Shown: positions 7,599 through 16,586, counted from the stretch's first letter. The stretch is 32,338 nt of DNA from JBDGRJ01 sp042218065 (GCA_042218065.1 JBDGRL010000091.1:1-32338), one strand, 5' to 3'. The notes: generated from the sequence alone by a model not told the origin. Made by a program: numbers and translations.

Positions 7599-7648
7599 TT
7601 AAATAGGGGTATAGTAAATAACCACTTCTTTTTAACATTTAAGATTAT

Positions 7649-8605
7649 ATGAGCAAAAATGATCAAAATACAATAAAAAAACTTATACCAGATTTTCTAG
7701 ATTATTTAGAGATTGAAAAAAATTTATCTGATAAAACTCAAAAAAATTATCACAGATCTCTAAATAAATTTATTGACTGGCTCGAAAATAATAACTATAA
7801 AGACCTTAAACCTAATGAGCTTGATAATGAACATATATGGAAGTATAAAGTTTATCTTTCACGACATAAAAGTGAACAAACTCGCGAACACTTAAAAAAA
7901 ACGAGTCAAAACCAGCATCTGGTTGTATTGAGAAGCCTCTTGAACTTTTTTGCTGATAGGGATATAGAGTCTATATCTGCTGAAAAAATCAAGCTTTTCC
8001 AAACTAATGATAAGGAATCAATTAATTTTTTAGACTTAAATCAGATTAAACAGCTCTTCTCTTCTCCTGACACAGATAAAAAAATCGGATTAAGAGACCG
8101 TGCAATATTAGAAACACTGTTCTCTACAGGTATGAGAGTATCAGAGCTTGTAAACCTTGATAAAGATCAGATACAAAATATCGACAAAAATGACGACCTT
8201 GAGTTAAGTATAACCGGAAAAGGTGATAAAACTAGAACTGTATACCTATCAAAAAGATGTTTAAAATGGATAAAGTCATATCTAAAGACACAAGATGATG
8301 AGTCTGAAGCCTTATTTATACGCTACAGAGGTCCTAAGAACTCTTCTTTAAGGTTAACTACTAGATCAATTGAAAATATTGTTAAAAAGCATGCTAAGAA
8401 AGCAGGTCTGCCAAATTATGTTGTGCCGCATACACTGAGACATTCTTTTGCGACTAATCTTCTCCGTCAAGGAGTTGATTTAAGGGTTGTGCAAGAATTT
8501 TTAGGACACAAAAACGTTTCTACTACAGAAATTTATACTCACATCACCAACAAAAAACTCAAAGACGTTCACAAAGAGTTCCACGGCGGTGACGAGCTGG
8601 AGTAA
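7649..8605 (+). CDS. xerC: XerC/XerD-type tyrosine recombinase
   Basis: A 318-residue site-specific recombinase. Residues 8-115 form the SAM-like core-binding domain; the rest is the catalytic domain with every active-site residue: R163 (TGMRVSEL), K191 (TGKGDK), H261 and R264 (HTLRHSF), H287 (LGHKN) and the nucleophile Y296 (TEIYTHI). Length and architecture are those of chromosomal XerC/D, which resolve chromosome dimers at dif, and not of longer phage integrases. No phage or transposon genes are nearby, and a dif-like site sits in its leader, so a single-recombinase system (as XerS, XerH or XerA) is plausible. The symbol is a family label; it could equally be called XerD-like. Confidence 0.92.
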   Translation: MSKNDQNTIKKLIPDFLDYLEIEKNLSDKTQKNYHRSLNKFIDWLENNNYKDLKPNELDNEHIWKYKVYLSRHKSEQTREHLKKTSQNQHLVVLRSLLNFFADRDIESISAEKIKLFQTNDKESINFLDLNQIKQLFSSPDTDKKIGLRDRAILETLFSTGMRVSELVNLDKDQIQNIDKNDDLELSITGKGDKTRTVYLSKRCLKWIKSYLKTQDDESEALFIRYRGPKNSSLRLTTRSIENIVKKHAKKAGLPNYVVPHTLRHSFATNLLRQGVDLRVVQEFLGHKNVSTTEIYTHITNKKLKDVHKEFHGGDELE

Positions 8606-8725
8606 TTAAAATACTTGACAATGGCAAGACCACATATAGATTCCAAGAATAATACTAGCCAGATAAAGTAATGATAGCAGCCAAAAGAAGATTTTATCCT
8701 CGTTTTGTTTTATCTTGTCTCTCAT
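8606..8725 (-). CDS. 39-residue single-pass membrane peptide
   Basis: An ATG-started frame of 39 codons ending in TAA begins 13 bases after the stop of the FtsQ-like gene. The product starts MRDKIKQNEDK (charged), then has a clear membrane helix FFWLLSLLYLASIILGIYMW and a short tail with two cysteines (SCHCQVF). Spacing, start codon and the well-formed charged-then-hydrophobic pattern favour a real gene closing this operon. Its stop abuts the stop of the xer gene with no base between. With its position next to a divisome gene, a small division or envelope role is possible, but nothing proves it. Confidence 0.55.
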   Translation of the reverse strand: MRDKIKQNEDKIFFWLLSLLYLASIILGIYMWSCHCQVF

Positions 8726-8738
8726 GGGTTTATATTAA

Positions 8739-9683
8739 TTATTTCCAATAAACTTTGTTTTCAAACCTAACATCAATATATTTTTCTGGTTCATCTTGTT
8801 GTATTTTATTGTTTATAAGATATTTTAACTTTTTAAATTGTACAGCTGTTTCTTTGTTAGAATCAGCTTTTATATTCCAGTTCTGACTTGTATTTATTAT
8901 AAAGTTTTCACTAGAAGATGCAACTTTCGAATATTTAAAATCTAAGTCTGATTTGTTATTTAACATTCTATACCAGTCAACTACACTTTTAACTGTATCT
9001 TTATCAATGACTTTATTTTTAGGTTTCGCCTTTTTTCCTCTTGTATCATAAATTATTGGAAGTTTTCCCCATTGTTTCTCTACACTAAGCACATCTGGTT
9101 TATGTATTTTTTTAATAGTAGTAGAATTTACTCCCTCCTCTTCTCTAGTCTTAATTTTCTTTTTTTTCCACTCATTTTCCCCGATTTTACTTAGTACTTG
9201 TATAATTTTGCCATTTTGATCTATATAGGAGTACTTAACACCATTATCATAGATAATGGTGTTAATTTTCTCCTCAACCTTCATATTGAGTGTATTAGGG
9301 AAGTCTTTTTCTAGACTAATTTTTCTAATAGGAAACTTTTCTTTTAATATTTTTTTAATATTTTTTTTATTTATTAGAAAATAATTATTTGCAGGAAAGA
9401 AAAAAAGTTTTTTATGAGAATAAATACCCTTTGTAGCCCATTTTAGCTCTTGTTTTTTTATCTTTTTATTGCCAGAGATTTGAATTTTTTTAATCTGGAA
9501 AAAAGGGTGTTTTAATAACAAAATAATAACAGTAATGAGAGTTGATATTACCACAATCAACAAAATAGTTTTTTTATAACTACCTGGATCCTTCTTATCT
9601 TTATAAGGATTCTTTTTTTTATTCTTTTTGCGAATAGTTCTTTTCTTATTGCCGGATTGTTTTTGAAATAAGTTTTTTAACAT
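8739..9683 (-). CDS. ftsQ: FtsQ/DivIB-like division protein with POTRA domain
   Basis: A 314-residue bitopic membrane protein. Residues 1-37 are cytosolic and extremely rich in Lys/Arg, residues 38-58 are the membrane helix, and the outside part begins HPFFQIKKIQISGNKKI, the typical opening of the FtsQ-type POTRA domain. A further beta domain follows (VEEKINTIIYDNG..YIDQNGKIIQVL). FtsQ/DivIB links early and late division proteins. The distant C-terminal half makes the exact ortholog uncertain. It starts 1 base after the FemX stop; AGAGG inside the end of femX is one of the few Shine-Dalgarno-like sequences in the window. Confidence 0.78.
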   Translation of the reverse strand: MLKNLFQKQSGNKKRTIRKKNKKKNPYKDKKDPGSYKKTILLIVVISTLITVIILLLKHPFFQIKKIQISGNKKIKKQELKWATKGIYSHKKLFFFPANNYFLINKKNIKKILKEKFPIRKISLEKDFPNTLNMKVEEKINTIIYDNGVKYSYIDQNGKIIQVLSKIGENEWKKKKIKTREEEGVNSTTIKKIHKPDVLSVEKQWGKLPIIYDTRGKKAKPKNKVIDKDTVKSVVDWYRMLNNKSDLDFKYSKVASSSENFIINTSQNWNIKADSNKETAVQFKKLKYLINNKIQQDEPEKYIDVRFENKVYWK

Positions 9684-9684
9684 T

Positions 9685-10710
9685 TTAAAAACCTCTATTA
9701 TATCTTCTGACTGATTCTATTAACCAATTGAACCAATACTTGTAAGAAATAGGCCTATCATGACAATGCATAAGATCTTTTTTTTGTCCACCAAACCCTT
9801 TTTTGAATCTAGTGATTCCATAAAAAGGGTGGTCAGAATCAGCATCATCCGGTGCTATTCCCCAAAAATTATACCAATCCATTCCTCTACTTTTAGCTTC
9901 CTTTATTGCTTCCCATTGTATTAAATAAGAGGTAGATAACTTATTATTTTTCCTTAATGAGGCACTATGTCTATAAACTGCCATATTTCCATAAAATATT
10001 ATTATAGAAGATGAATCAAGTTCTCCATTTGGCAAATAAGCATGGTAAATATATGCTTCTTTTTCTTGGTTAAAAACTTTAAATTCTTTATTTATATAGT
10101 CCCTAGGAAATCGTTCAAAATCATGCCTTTCTGCAACTATATCATGCATATCATTTAGCTCTTTTAGTGCCTCTTTATCTTCTCTTACTTCTATTTTAAC
10201 ATCTTCTCGCATGCACCTTCGAACCATATTTCTGTGATTTTTTTTCATATTCATCATAAGTCTTTTTTCTTTTTTCGTAATATCTAAGACCCAACTAGTT
10301 TCAGCTAAAATATGCATAGGTGATGGTCTTAGTCCCACATTATCTAAAAGCTCTTTATTTTCTTCATTATTATCCATAAATGGACTAACTCTAATGAAGT
10401 CAAAGCCTTTTTCAGATGCAAACTCCGAGATATATGAAATAAGCTCATTCATAGCTTTTTCTTTTTTCTTGGTTTCTAAGATAGGCCCATATGGTAAATA
10501 CAAGAAGTCACCTCTCTTAGCATGAGTTGAAACTACTAAAGAACCACCTATCAGATCCCCATCTTTAAAAATACCAAAAATCCAATACTCCTCTTCTCGG
10601 TTCTCATAAAACTCCCCATACTTTGGCGACTGGACAAATAAACTAAACTCTTTATTTTTAACAAACTGTTCCCACTTTTCTTTATTTTTTATTTGTTTTA
10701 CTTTGTACAT
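9685..10710 (-). CDS. FemABX-type peptidyltransferase
   Basis: A 341-residue member of the FemAB/FemX family, which adds amino acids from aminoacyl-tRNA to the lipid II stem peptide, or moves amino acids onto other acceptors. The two GNAT-like halves are visible: the first includes YWIFGIFKDGDLIGGSLVV and YLPYGPIL; the second YRHSASLRKNNKLSTSYLIQ, followed by DWYNFWGIAPD and FKKGFGGQ, all typical of this family. There is no membrane segment. It sits among cell-wall genes (a MurF-like ligase, FtsQ), which supports a peptidoglycan bridge role. Confidence 0.88.
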   Translation of the reverse strand: MYKVKQIKNKEKWEQFVKNKEFSLFVQSPKYGEFYENREEEYWIFGIFKDGDLIGGSLVVSTHAKRGDFLYLPYGPILETKKKEKAMNELISYISEFASEKGFDFIRVSPFMDNNEENKELLDNVGLRPSPMHILAETSWVLDITKKEKRLMMNMKKNHRNMVRRCMREDVKIEVREDKEALKELNDMHDIVAERHDFERFPRDYINKEFKVFNQEKEAYIYHAYLPNGELDSSSIIIFYGNMAVYRHSASLRKNNKLSTSYLIQWEAIKEAKSRGMDWYNFWGIAPDDADSDHPFYGITRFKKGFGGQKKDLMHCHDRPISYKYWFNWLIESVRRYNRGF

Positions 10711-10747
10711 AATCTTTATACAAACTTTTTTTACTAGATTGAGTTAA

Positions 10748-11977
10748 TTAAGAATAATTTTTAGATATCAAGTCAGATAATTCTTTTGCTTCATTCTTTG
10801 AGATATTTATATTAGTAGGTAAAAGTAAAATCTTTTGAGATGTCTTTTCTCCTTTTGTTTTTTTATTATAGCAAAAATTAGGCAAAGAGTCTGTAGGAAC
10901 TACTGAAGATCCGGTCCAGCTTAAACTAAGCTGAAATCCTTTATTTAACGCTTCCTTGTGAAGTTTATACGGCTCATCCACTAATATAGGAAATTTAAAA
11001 TCAACTATTCTTTTATTGTTTTTAATTGGCTCAGGTAAGATTTTATCAGGAAGTTTATTTCTATAGATTTCTGAGATTTTCTTTCTATGATTATTAAAAC
11101 TATCAAGTTGGTTAAATTGATTTAAAGCAAAATCAGCTAAGACATTAGGTAACACTGCGGGAGTCCAACCTGGTTTTTTACCCTTTTTCTCTGCTTTAGA
11201 AATAACCATGGGTAGTAAGTTTACGGTTTTAAACAATTTAAAAAGCAGCTTCCCAAAGTATATTGAATACAATCCTCTACCAAGATGAAACAAGATGGAA
11301 TGGAGTATATATTTTAAAACTTTTGAAACTGGAAAATTGTCTAAATTATTTACATTAGAACTTAACTCTTGAGCTTTATCTACATCATTTATACATATCG
11401 CCCCTCCTCTTACAGAAGATATAACCTTATTTGCTCCGAAACTAAAAATACTTATATCTCCGAAACTACCGACCTCTTCTCCGTCGATTTTCCCGCCTAA
11501 TCCATGAGCACAATCTTCTATAAATAACAACTTATTTTCTTCAGCAATTTTTTTAATCTCTTTTACTTTTAAAGGTGAGCCAAAAGTGTGGTGAGCTACA
11601 ATTGCCTTTGTATTGTCAGTTATTTTCTCTTTTATTTTGCTGGGGTTTATATTAAAGTTATCATTTATATCAACTAATACTGGCTTTGCTCCTGTCCATC
11701 TTACTGCATTTATAACTACACTACATGTATAGGCTGGAACAATTACTTCATCGCCCTTGCTTATAGATGAAGACTCCAAAGCTAAATATATAGCACTTCT
11801 ACCGCTATCTAATAAAAAACAACTCTTACTTCCAATTTTATTATTTAGCTTCTCTTTAAGTTTTTTGGTTTCTTTACCTGAATATAATTTAGACCAATTA
11901 AAAGGGTTTAAAATGTATTTTAAAGATTTTCTAACCTGGCTCGAAGTAATATTCGAACTAAAATCTGTAAAAACCAT
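10748..11977 (-). CDS. DegT/DnrJ/EryC1-family PLP aminotransferase
   Basis: A 409-residue PLP enzyme of the sugar-aminotransferase family. The fold is clear from GDEVIVPAYTCSVVINAV, the VDI that follows, IEDCAHGLGG (D155 contacts the cofactor) and FSFGANKVISSVRGGA, where K184 is the probable Schiff-base lysine. Family members transaminate keto-sugars on nucleotide carriers for surface glycans; some have other roles. Here it stands between FemX and a Mur ligase, so a wall or surface glycan substrate is likely. A gap of 12 bases separates it from the MurF-like gene. Confidence 0.88.
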   Translation of the reverse strand: MVFTDFSSNITSSQVRKSLKYILNPFNWSKLYSGKETKKLKEKLNNKIGSKSCFLLDSGRSAIYLALESSSISKGDEVIVPAYTCSVVINAVRWTGAKPVLVDINDNFNINPSKIKEKITDNTKAIVAHHTFGSPLKVKEIKKIAEENKLLFIEDCAHGLGGKIDGEEVGSFGDISIFSFGANKVISSVRGGAICINDVDKAQELSSNVNNLDNFPVSKVLKYILHSILFHLGRGLYSIYFGKLLFKLFKTVNLLPMVISKAEKKGKKPGWTPAVLPNVLADFALNQFNQLDSFNNHRKKISEIYRNKLPDKILPEPIKNNKRIVDFKFPILVDEPYKLHKEALNKGFQLSLSWTGSSVVPTDSLPNFCYNKKTKGEKTSQKILLLPTNINISKNEAKELSDLISKNYS

Positions 11978-11989
11978 ATGTTAATGCTG

Positions 11990-13597
11990 TTAATTTTCAT
12001 CATCTCCTAAAATCTCTTCATACACTTTTGGCGGCAATCTGTTCTCGATTAAAATTACACTGTTCGTATCATATAAAGACCTAACATATTCTAATAAATC
12101 ATCTATATCAAAAATAGTCTTTACTTTTGTTCTGTATTTTTCCAAGATTCCAGCCTTGAGTGCTTTTTCAGAGTCTTTGCTTATTATAACTAACTCATCA
12201 GCATAAAATGAGATTTCTTCTCCGATTCTTTTGTGTGCCTCAAAGCTTTCTTCACCTAGCTCTAACATACCTCTAGTAATCACAATATGTTTTTTATCTG
12301 AACTAAATGTCGAAAGTACATTTAAAGCTGCTTTAAACCCTTTTGGGTTTGAGTTGTAACTATCATCAATTATTCTAGCTCTGCCGTAATCTCTGATTGT
12401 CAACCTTCTTTCGGGCGTCTCAAGAGATAAACATTCATCTTTTATATCTTCGATTGAGACGTCAAGAAAATTTGCAGCTAAGGTCGCAGCAGCAATATTT
12501 TCTGCATTATGTCCGCCAATTACTGATGCTTTAAAATTAACTTCTTCGCCGCCAATGTTTGCTTTAAAGCTTAGCTGATTATGACTGCTTTCAATATCCT
12601 TGACAAGAAAATCCGGTTCATTTTCTTCATCAATGCCAAATGTTTTTACCTCTGCTGAAAGCTCACCTAAAAACTCCGTACAATATTTATTGTCAGCATT
12701 AGTAATCACCAAACCATTATCTGGTATCGAACGAAGTAGTTCGTATTTTGTTTTTTGTATTGCTTCTACACTACCAAATAAGGATAGATGTTCTTTGTCT
12801 ATGGCAGTTAGAATTCCTATACGAGGGTTAACAATATCACAAATTTCTTTAATTTCTCCTCTTCTATAAGCTCCCATCTCTACTACATAAATATCCTTAT
12901 CTTGAAAATCAGAACTTAAAATATGTTGAGAAACTCCTATCGGTGTGTTTATATTCTTAGGGGTTTTAATTACACTATATTTACAAGACAATATCTCAGA
13001 AAGGTAATTTTTTACTGTCGTTTTTCCATAACTTCCTGTAATACCTATTACCGTCAAATCATTGAATTTTTCCATCTTGCTCGTAGCTTTGCGTATATAT
13101 ATACTTTTAGCTATGTTTGTAGGTATATACAAAATGCCTACAACCGAAGAAACTGTTAAAAATCTAAATATTAAAATCCAGATAATAGAGTACCAACTCT
13201 GGGTGAACCAAATAACTGCTACTTCAAATGCTATAGCAGTGAGAATCAGCAAGATAATTTTCTTTGTAGGTGTTGGTCTAGCAAGCCCCTTATTAATAAG
13301 GTGATAACAGTTATATAAAAGTTCCCAACCTAAAAATACTACGAGAGCATATTTAAGAAAAATTAAATCAGGGTATGGAACTAAAAGTAAAAGTAACCCT
13401 ATAATTGTTCTCCAAACTAGCGGGTAACTAAGTAAAAAATCTTTTCCACGGTTAGAGGTTATGAAGTCCCTAAAACGATCAAGCCTGTACTCCTTCAATT
13501 GCCAAATATAACTGAACTTAATATAATCAAATAAGGCACTAAACAGCCAAAGAATCAGAATAACTAACTCAATTATAGAAAAACTATACGTGGTCAT
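11990..13597 (-). CDS. murF: MurF-like Mur ligase with N-terminal membrane domain
   Basis: A 535-residue protein in two parts. Residues 1-170 contain about five hydrophobic segments (near 7-28, 63-80, 82-102, 112-132, 136-160). Residues 180-535 are a Mur ligase core: P-loop GITGSYGKTT (185-194), a domain with ENIAAATLAANFL, and the MurF-type DDSYNSNPKGFKAAL. MurF joins D-Ala-D-Ala to the UDP-MurNAc tripeptide using ATP. The normal MurF N-terminal UDP-substrate domain is absent and its place is taken by membrane helices, so the substrate may be lipid-linked or the enzyme tethered. Ligation of another amino acid or peptide cannot be excluded. Confidence 0.82.
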   Translation of the reverse strand: MTTYSFSIIELVILILWLFSALFDYIKFSYIWQLKEYRLDRFRDFITSNRGKDFLLSYPLVWRTIIGLLLLLVPYPDLIFLKYALVVFLGWELLYNCYHLINKGLARPTPTKKIILLILTAIAFEVAVIWFTQSWYSIIWILIFRFLTVSSVVGILYIPTNIAKSIYIRKATSKMEKFNDLTVIGITGSYGKTTVKNYLSEILSCKYSVIKTPKNINTPIGVSQHILSSDFQDKDIYVVEMGAYRRGEIKEICDIVNPRIGILTAIDKEHLSLFGSVEAIQKTKYELLRSIPDNGLVITNADNKYCTEFLGELSAEVKTFGIDEENEPDFLVKDIESSHNQLSFKANIGGEEVNFKASVIGGHNAENIAAATLAANFLDVSIEDIKDECLSLETPERRLTIRDYGRARIIDDSYNSNPKGFKAALNVLSTFSSDKKHIVITRGMLELGEESFEAHKRIGEEISFYADELVIISKDSEKALKAGILEKYRTKVKTIFDIDDLLEYVRSLYDTNSVILIENRLPPKVYEEILGDDEN

Positions 13598-13598
13598 A

Positions 13599-14321
13599 TT
13601 AACTTAAAAATTTATTTATTTTATTTCTTAACTTCCGTTTGCTGTTCAAATGCAATCCATGGCCTCCATTTTTAATCATGCATAGATAAGAATTTTTAAG
13701 CTCAGGTAATATTTTCAAGCTATCTTCTGGATCGACAATATTGTCATTTTCACCCCAAATTATTAAAGTATCATTTTTTATTTTAGACAAGGTTTCTTTT
13801 TGGTCTTGTCTTACAATTTTTTTAAAAATTTTACGTTTGGTTTTGTTTTTAGTTGGATAATCAGTGTCTATAATCCTATAAAAAGCTCTTCTACACATAA
13901 GACCGAACTTTTCTAGCATCGGAAGTTTAAACAAAATTTTACCAAATTTAGATATAATAGAAAAAACAAACCTTTTAAACCTTCTTTCTGGTCTTATTAT
14001 AGCTGGACCACTTAGTATTAAGTTATCAACTAAACCAGGATGACGACTACATAGTTTTGCGGCTACAGCACCACCGAATGAGTGACCTAAAAGATGAACA
14101 GTATCTTCATCTAACTCCTCTTGGATATTTTTCTTTACAAATTCAGCATATTCCTTAACTCCCCAAACCTCATCAGGACAAGACACATCACCAAAACATG
14201 GTAACTCCAAGACTTTAATATTTACCTTTTTTTCAAGAGGATTATTCTCAAGATAACTAAGGAAATCACCCCAAGTTTCTTTGTTCCCTCCCCAACCCGG
14301 TAATATTACTAAAGTTGGCAT
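13599..14321 (-). CDS. alpha/beta hydrolase
   Basis: A 240-residue soluble alpha/beta-fold hydrolase. It opens with LVILPGWGGNKETW (oxyanion-hole region), has the nucleophile elbow GHSFGG (79-84, S81), an acid in WGENDNIVD (D193) and the histidine in NGGHGLH (H221), so the triad is complete. A helical lid of about 60 residues lies between. The family covers esterases, lipases and thioesterases, and the substrate is unknown. Its stop overlaps the region just before the MurF-like start (1-base gap), so the two are probably translated together, which hints at a role in envelope metabolism. Confidence 0.85.
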   Translation of the reverse strand: MPTLVILPGWGGNKETWGDFLSYLENNPLEKKVNIKVLELPCFGDVSCPDEVWGVKEYAEFVKKNIQEELDEDTVHLLGHSFGGAVAAKLCSRHPGLVDNLILSGPAIIRPERRFKRFVFSIISKFGKILFKLPMLEKFGLMCRRAFYRIIDTDYPTKNKTKRKIFKKIVRQDQKETLSKIKNDTLIIWGENDNIVDPEDSLKILPELKNSYLCMIKNGGHGLHLNSKRKLRNKINKFLS

Positions 14322-14325
14322 AGAA

Positions 14326-15582
14326 CTAAATTTTGTTTTTATCCATATAACCTCTTAATGACGCAGGAATGTCTACTGATCCATCTTTATCTTGGTGATT
14401 TTCAAATATAGAAACCGGAACTCTGGATGATACTATTGCTGTTCCATTCAAAGTATGAGCATATTCATTTTCTCCTTTTTCATTCTTATATCTTATATTT
14501 GCTCTTCTTGCTTGGTAATCAAGACAATTTGAACAGCTGGTGATTTCTCCATACCCACCTTTATCATCATCCTCTCCTTTCATTGTCATCCAAGCCTCTA
14601 AATCGAATTTCCTATAAGCGGGGCCCCCCAAATCTCCGGTTGCAATTTCAATAACCCTAAAAGGTATTTCCAAATCATTATATATATCCTTTTCTAAATC
14701 CAGTAAATCCTGGTGTAATTCTTTACTGTTCTCGGGTTTACAAAAGACAAATAATTCTAACTTTTTAAACTGATGAACTCTATAAAGCCCCTTTGAGGAT
14801 TTGCCATAAGAACCTGCCTCTTTTCTAAAACAGTGAGATATAGCAGCATATTTCTTTGGCCCATTTTTTAGATTAATAATTTCATCTTTATGGTAACCTA
14901 GAACCGTTATTTCTGCAGTTCCGATTAGACTTTTATCAACATCATTTAAATTATATACTTGTGATTCATTACCTCTAGGATTAAAGCCAGCAGCTTCAAT
15001 AAGTTCATCTTTAGCCAAATCCGGTGTTTCTAATAAAGTGAAACCATGCTCTTTTACTTTATCCACACCATAATCAAACAAAGCATTGTTCAACTCAACC
15101 AGGTCATTTTTTAAAAAATAAAAACTTGAGCCGGTTGTCTTAGCACCCTTATCAAAATCGACCAAGTCTTTATTCTTCATTAATTCTAGATGTTCTTTAG
15201 GTTCAAACTCAAATTCTCTTGGTTCCTTGTTTTTCTCTAAAACATTAAAATTTTCTTCGGAGCCTACAGGCGACTTTCTTGAAGTTTTATTAGGTACTTG
15301 TTTCAAAAGACTGAAATAATCTTCTTTAACTTCAGTTAAAGAAGACTCTAACTCGTCAATGTCATTGCTCAATTGTCTTAACTCCTGAATTTCTTCTTCA
15401 GACGGCTTACCTCCTTTAGATTTTTTATTTCTCTCTTCCCTCATCTCTTGAATATCCTCAATTAGCGCCCTTCTAGTTTTGTCTAATTCAAGTAATTGAT
15501 CAATATCCACCTCCATTCCTCTGTTTTTAATATTCTCTTTTACTTCATCTGGGTTTTCTCTTATATAATCTATATCTAACAT
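14326..15582 (-). CDS. serS: serine--tRNA ligase
   Basis: A 418-residue class II synthetase of normal bacterial length. Residues 1-105 are the long antiparallel coiled coil that binds the tRNA-Ser variable arm. The catalytic core has TAEITVLGYH, motif 2 FRKEAGSYGKSSKGLYRVHQ and motif 3 LNGTAIVSSRVPVSIFENHQ. It loads serine on tRNA-Ser and on tRNA-Sec if present. Its ATG overlaps the end of the RdgB gene by 7 bases. It ends in TAG. Confidence 0.97.
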   Translation of the reverse strand: MLDIDYIRENPDEVKENIKNRGMEVDIDQLLELDKTRRALIEDIQEMREERNKKSKGGKPSEEEIQELRQLSNDIDELESSLTEVKEDYFSLLKQVPNKTSRKSPVGSEENFNVLEKNKEPREFEFEPKEHLELMKNKDLVDFDKGAKTTGSSFYFLKNDLVELNNALFDYGVDKVKEHGFTLLETPDLAKDELIEAAGFNPRGNESQVYNLNDVDKSLIGTAEITVLGYHKDEIINLKNGPKKYAAISHCFRKEAGSYGKSSKGLYRVHQFKKLELFVFCKPENSKELHQDLLDLEKDIYNDLEIPFRVIEIATGDLGGPAYRKFDLEAWMTMKGEDDDKGGYGEITSCSNCLDYQARRANIRYKNEKGENEYAHTLNGTAIVSSRVPVSIFENHQDKDGSVDIPASLRGYMDKNKI

Positions 15583-16178
15583 GTTTTATAGTAATTGTTT
15601 AAGAAAGTTTTTATGTCCTCCAAGGCTTTTCCTCGATGGCTGATTTCATTTTTTTCTTGCTCTGAAAGCTCGGCATAGGTTCTTTCGGTCTCATTCACTT
15701 TAAAAATCGGATCATAACCAAGTTGGTCTGTTTCTATTTTCTCTGGATTATTGATAATCTCTCCCTTTGTTGTGCCAACTGAAGAAAAACTTATGTTTTT
15801 CTCTGGATCATGAAAAAATACCGCGCTCTTGAATCTAGCTGAACGATCATTGTTATTTTTCTCATTCAGCATATTTAGAACTACCTCAATTTTCTTCTCA
15901 GCTGACTCAGCTACTTTTGCGCTCTTTACACCCGGCCAACCATTAAGAGCGTCTATAAATAGCCCGCCGTCATCAGAAATCGTTCTTAAATTTGTTTTTT
16001 CACTATAATGTCTTGCTTTCAAAAAGGCATTTTCCTCTATTGTCTGATGAGGTTCTTCTGGAGGGGGTATTTTTTTACTGATATCATCTAATGTGACAAT
16101 ATTAATATCCAAGTCCTCGAAATATTCATTAATTTCTCTAGCTTTACCCGAATTACTTGTACCTAGTAACAATTTCAT
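15576..16178 (-). CDS. rdgB: RdgB/HAM1 non-canonical purine NTP pyrophosphatase
   Basis: A 200-residue Ham1-family enzyme that hydrolyses dITP, XTP and ITP to the monophosphate and pyrophosphate, keeping deaminated purines out of DNA and RNA. Visible family motifs are LLGTSNSGKAREI (5-16), EENAFLKARHY (48-58) with the metal-binding Glu, and SDDGGLFIDALNGWPGVKSA (68-87); the late motif reads DQLGYDPIF, then a terminal SHRGKAL. The ATG shares one base with the stop of the nucleotidyltransferase gene (TAATG). Confidence 0.95.
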   Translation of the reverse strand: MKLLLGTSNSGKAREINEYFEDLDINIVTLDDISKKIPPPEEPHQTIEENAFLKARHYSEKTNLRTISDDGGLFIDALNGWPGVKSAKVAESAEKKIEVVLNMLNEKNNNDRSARFKSAVFFHDPEKNISFSSVGTTKGEIINNPEKIETDQLGYDPIFKVNETERTYAELSEQEKNEISHRGKALEDIKTFLNNYYKTC

Positions 16179-16585
16179 TATAATTTTTTCTTTATTTTAG
16201 AAGATTTTATCTTCTCTTTTTTATATGGTTTTAAACGTTCAATATTGCAGTCGAGACCAAACTCTTGCAATTTATCTCTAAGTTTATCTACAAAATGACT
16301 TTGATCATAACCTAGTGCAATAGTATCCGGCTTATAATCTTTAATAACCTTATAAACATCTGACTTATTACCCAATACTGCTTTATCTACGACTTCAATA
16401 TTTGAAATGATCTCCCTTCTTTCATCTTCATTGTGAACAGGGCCTTTTTCTTTCAGTTCTCTAACATTGACATCTCTAGCTATTACTACTATCAGCTTGT
16501 CACCTAGTTGTTTAGCTTGCTTTAAAGTCTTTAAGTGTCCTATATGGAATATATCAAACGTACCAAAGGCCATTACTGATTTCAT
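16178..16585 (-). CDS. cytidylyltransferase-like nucleotidyltransferase
   Basis: A 135-residue single-domain protein with the GTFDIFHIGH signature (8-17) of the HxGH nucleotidyltransferase family and a basic C-terminus. The order of elements (IVVIARDVNV, GPVHNEDERREII, DTIALGYDQSH) is like archaeal RibL-type FAD synthase and glycerol-3-phosphate cytidylyltransferase (TagD). Either transfer of AMP to FMN or of CMP to a phosphate is possible; the GYDQ motif leans towards the RibL-like group. It is placed between LysS and RdgB with overlapping or near-zero spacing. Confidence 0.8.
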   Translation of the reverse strand: MKSVMAFGTFDIFHIGHLKTLKQAKQLGDKLIVVIARDVNVRELKEKGPVHNEDERREIISNIEVVDKAVLGNKSDVYKVIKDYKPDTIALGYDQSHFVDKLRDKLQEFGLDCNIERLKPYKKEKIKSSKIKKKL

Positions 16586-16586
16586 A

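Larger units (their letters stand above)
7046..7648. other. 603-base noncoding stretch before the recombinase
   Basis: No reading frame beyond about 20 codons is supported on either strand. Visible elements, left to right, are a short hairpin with a T-run (7053-7086), two related dyads around GGGTATTATACC (7145-7162 and 7493-7513), a GACG-G-CGTC palindrome (7182-7190) that stands out in AT-rich sequence, small hairpins at 7233-7263 and 7291-7304, a consensus promoter (7527-7555) and a dif-like site (7571-7598). It is by far the longest gene-free stretch in an otherwise tightly packed window, in the zone where gene directions converge. Confidence 0.7.

Noticed and set aside
7649..8605. Integrase of a mobile element
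   Set aside because: The length and motifs fit chromosomal Xer proteins; there are no phage, transfer or transposase genes and no tRNA target nearby.
12600..13304. Plus-strand open frames opposite the MurF-like gene
   Set aside because: They are antisense to a complete conserved gene, have no recognisable motifs and no promoter; they are by-products of its codon use.
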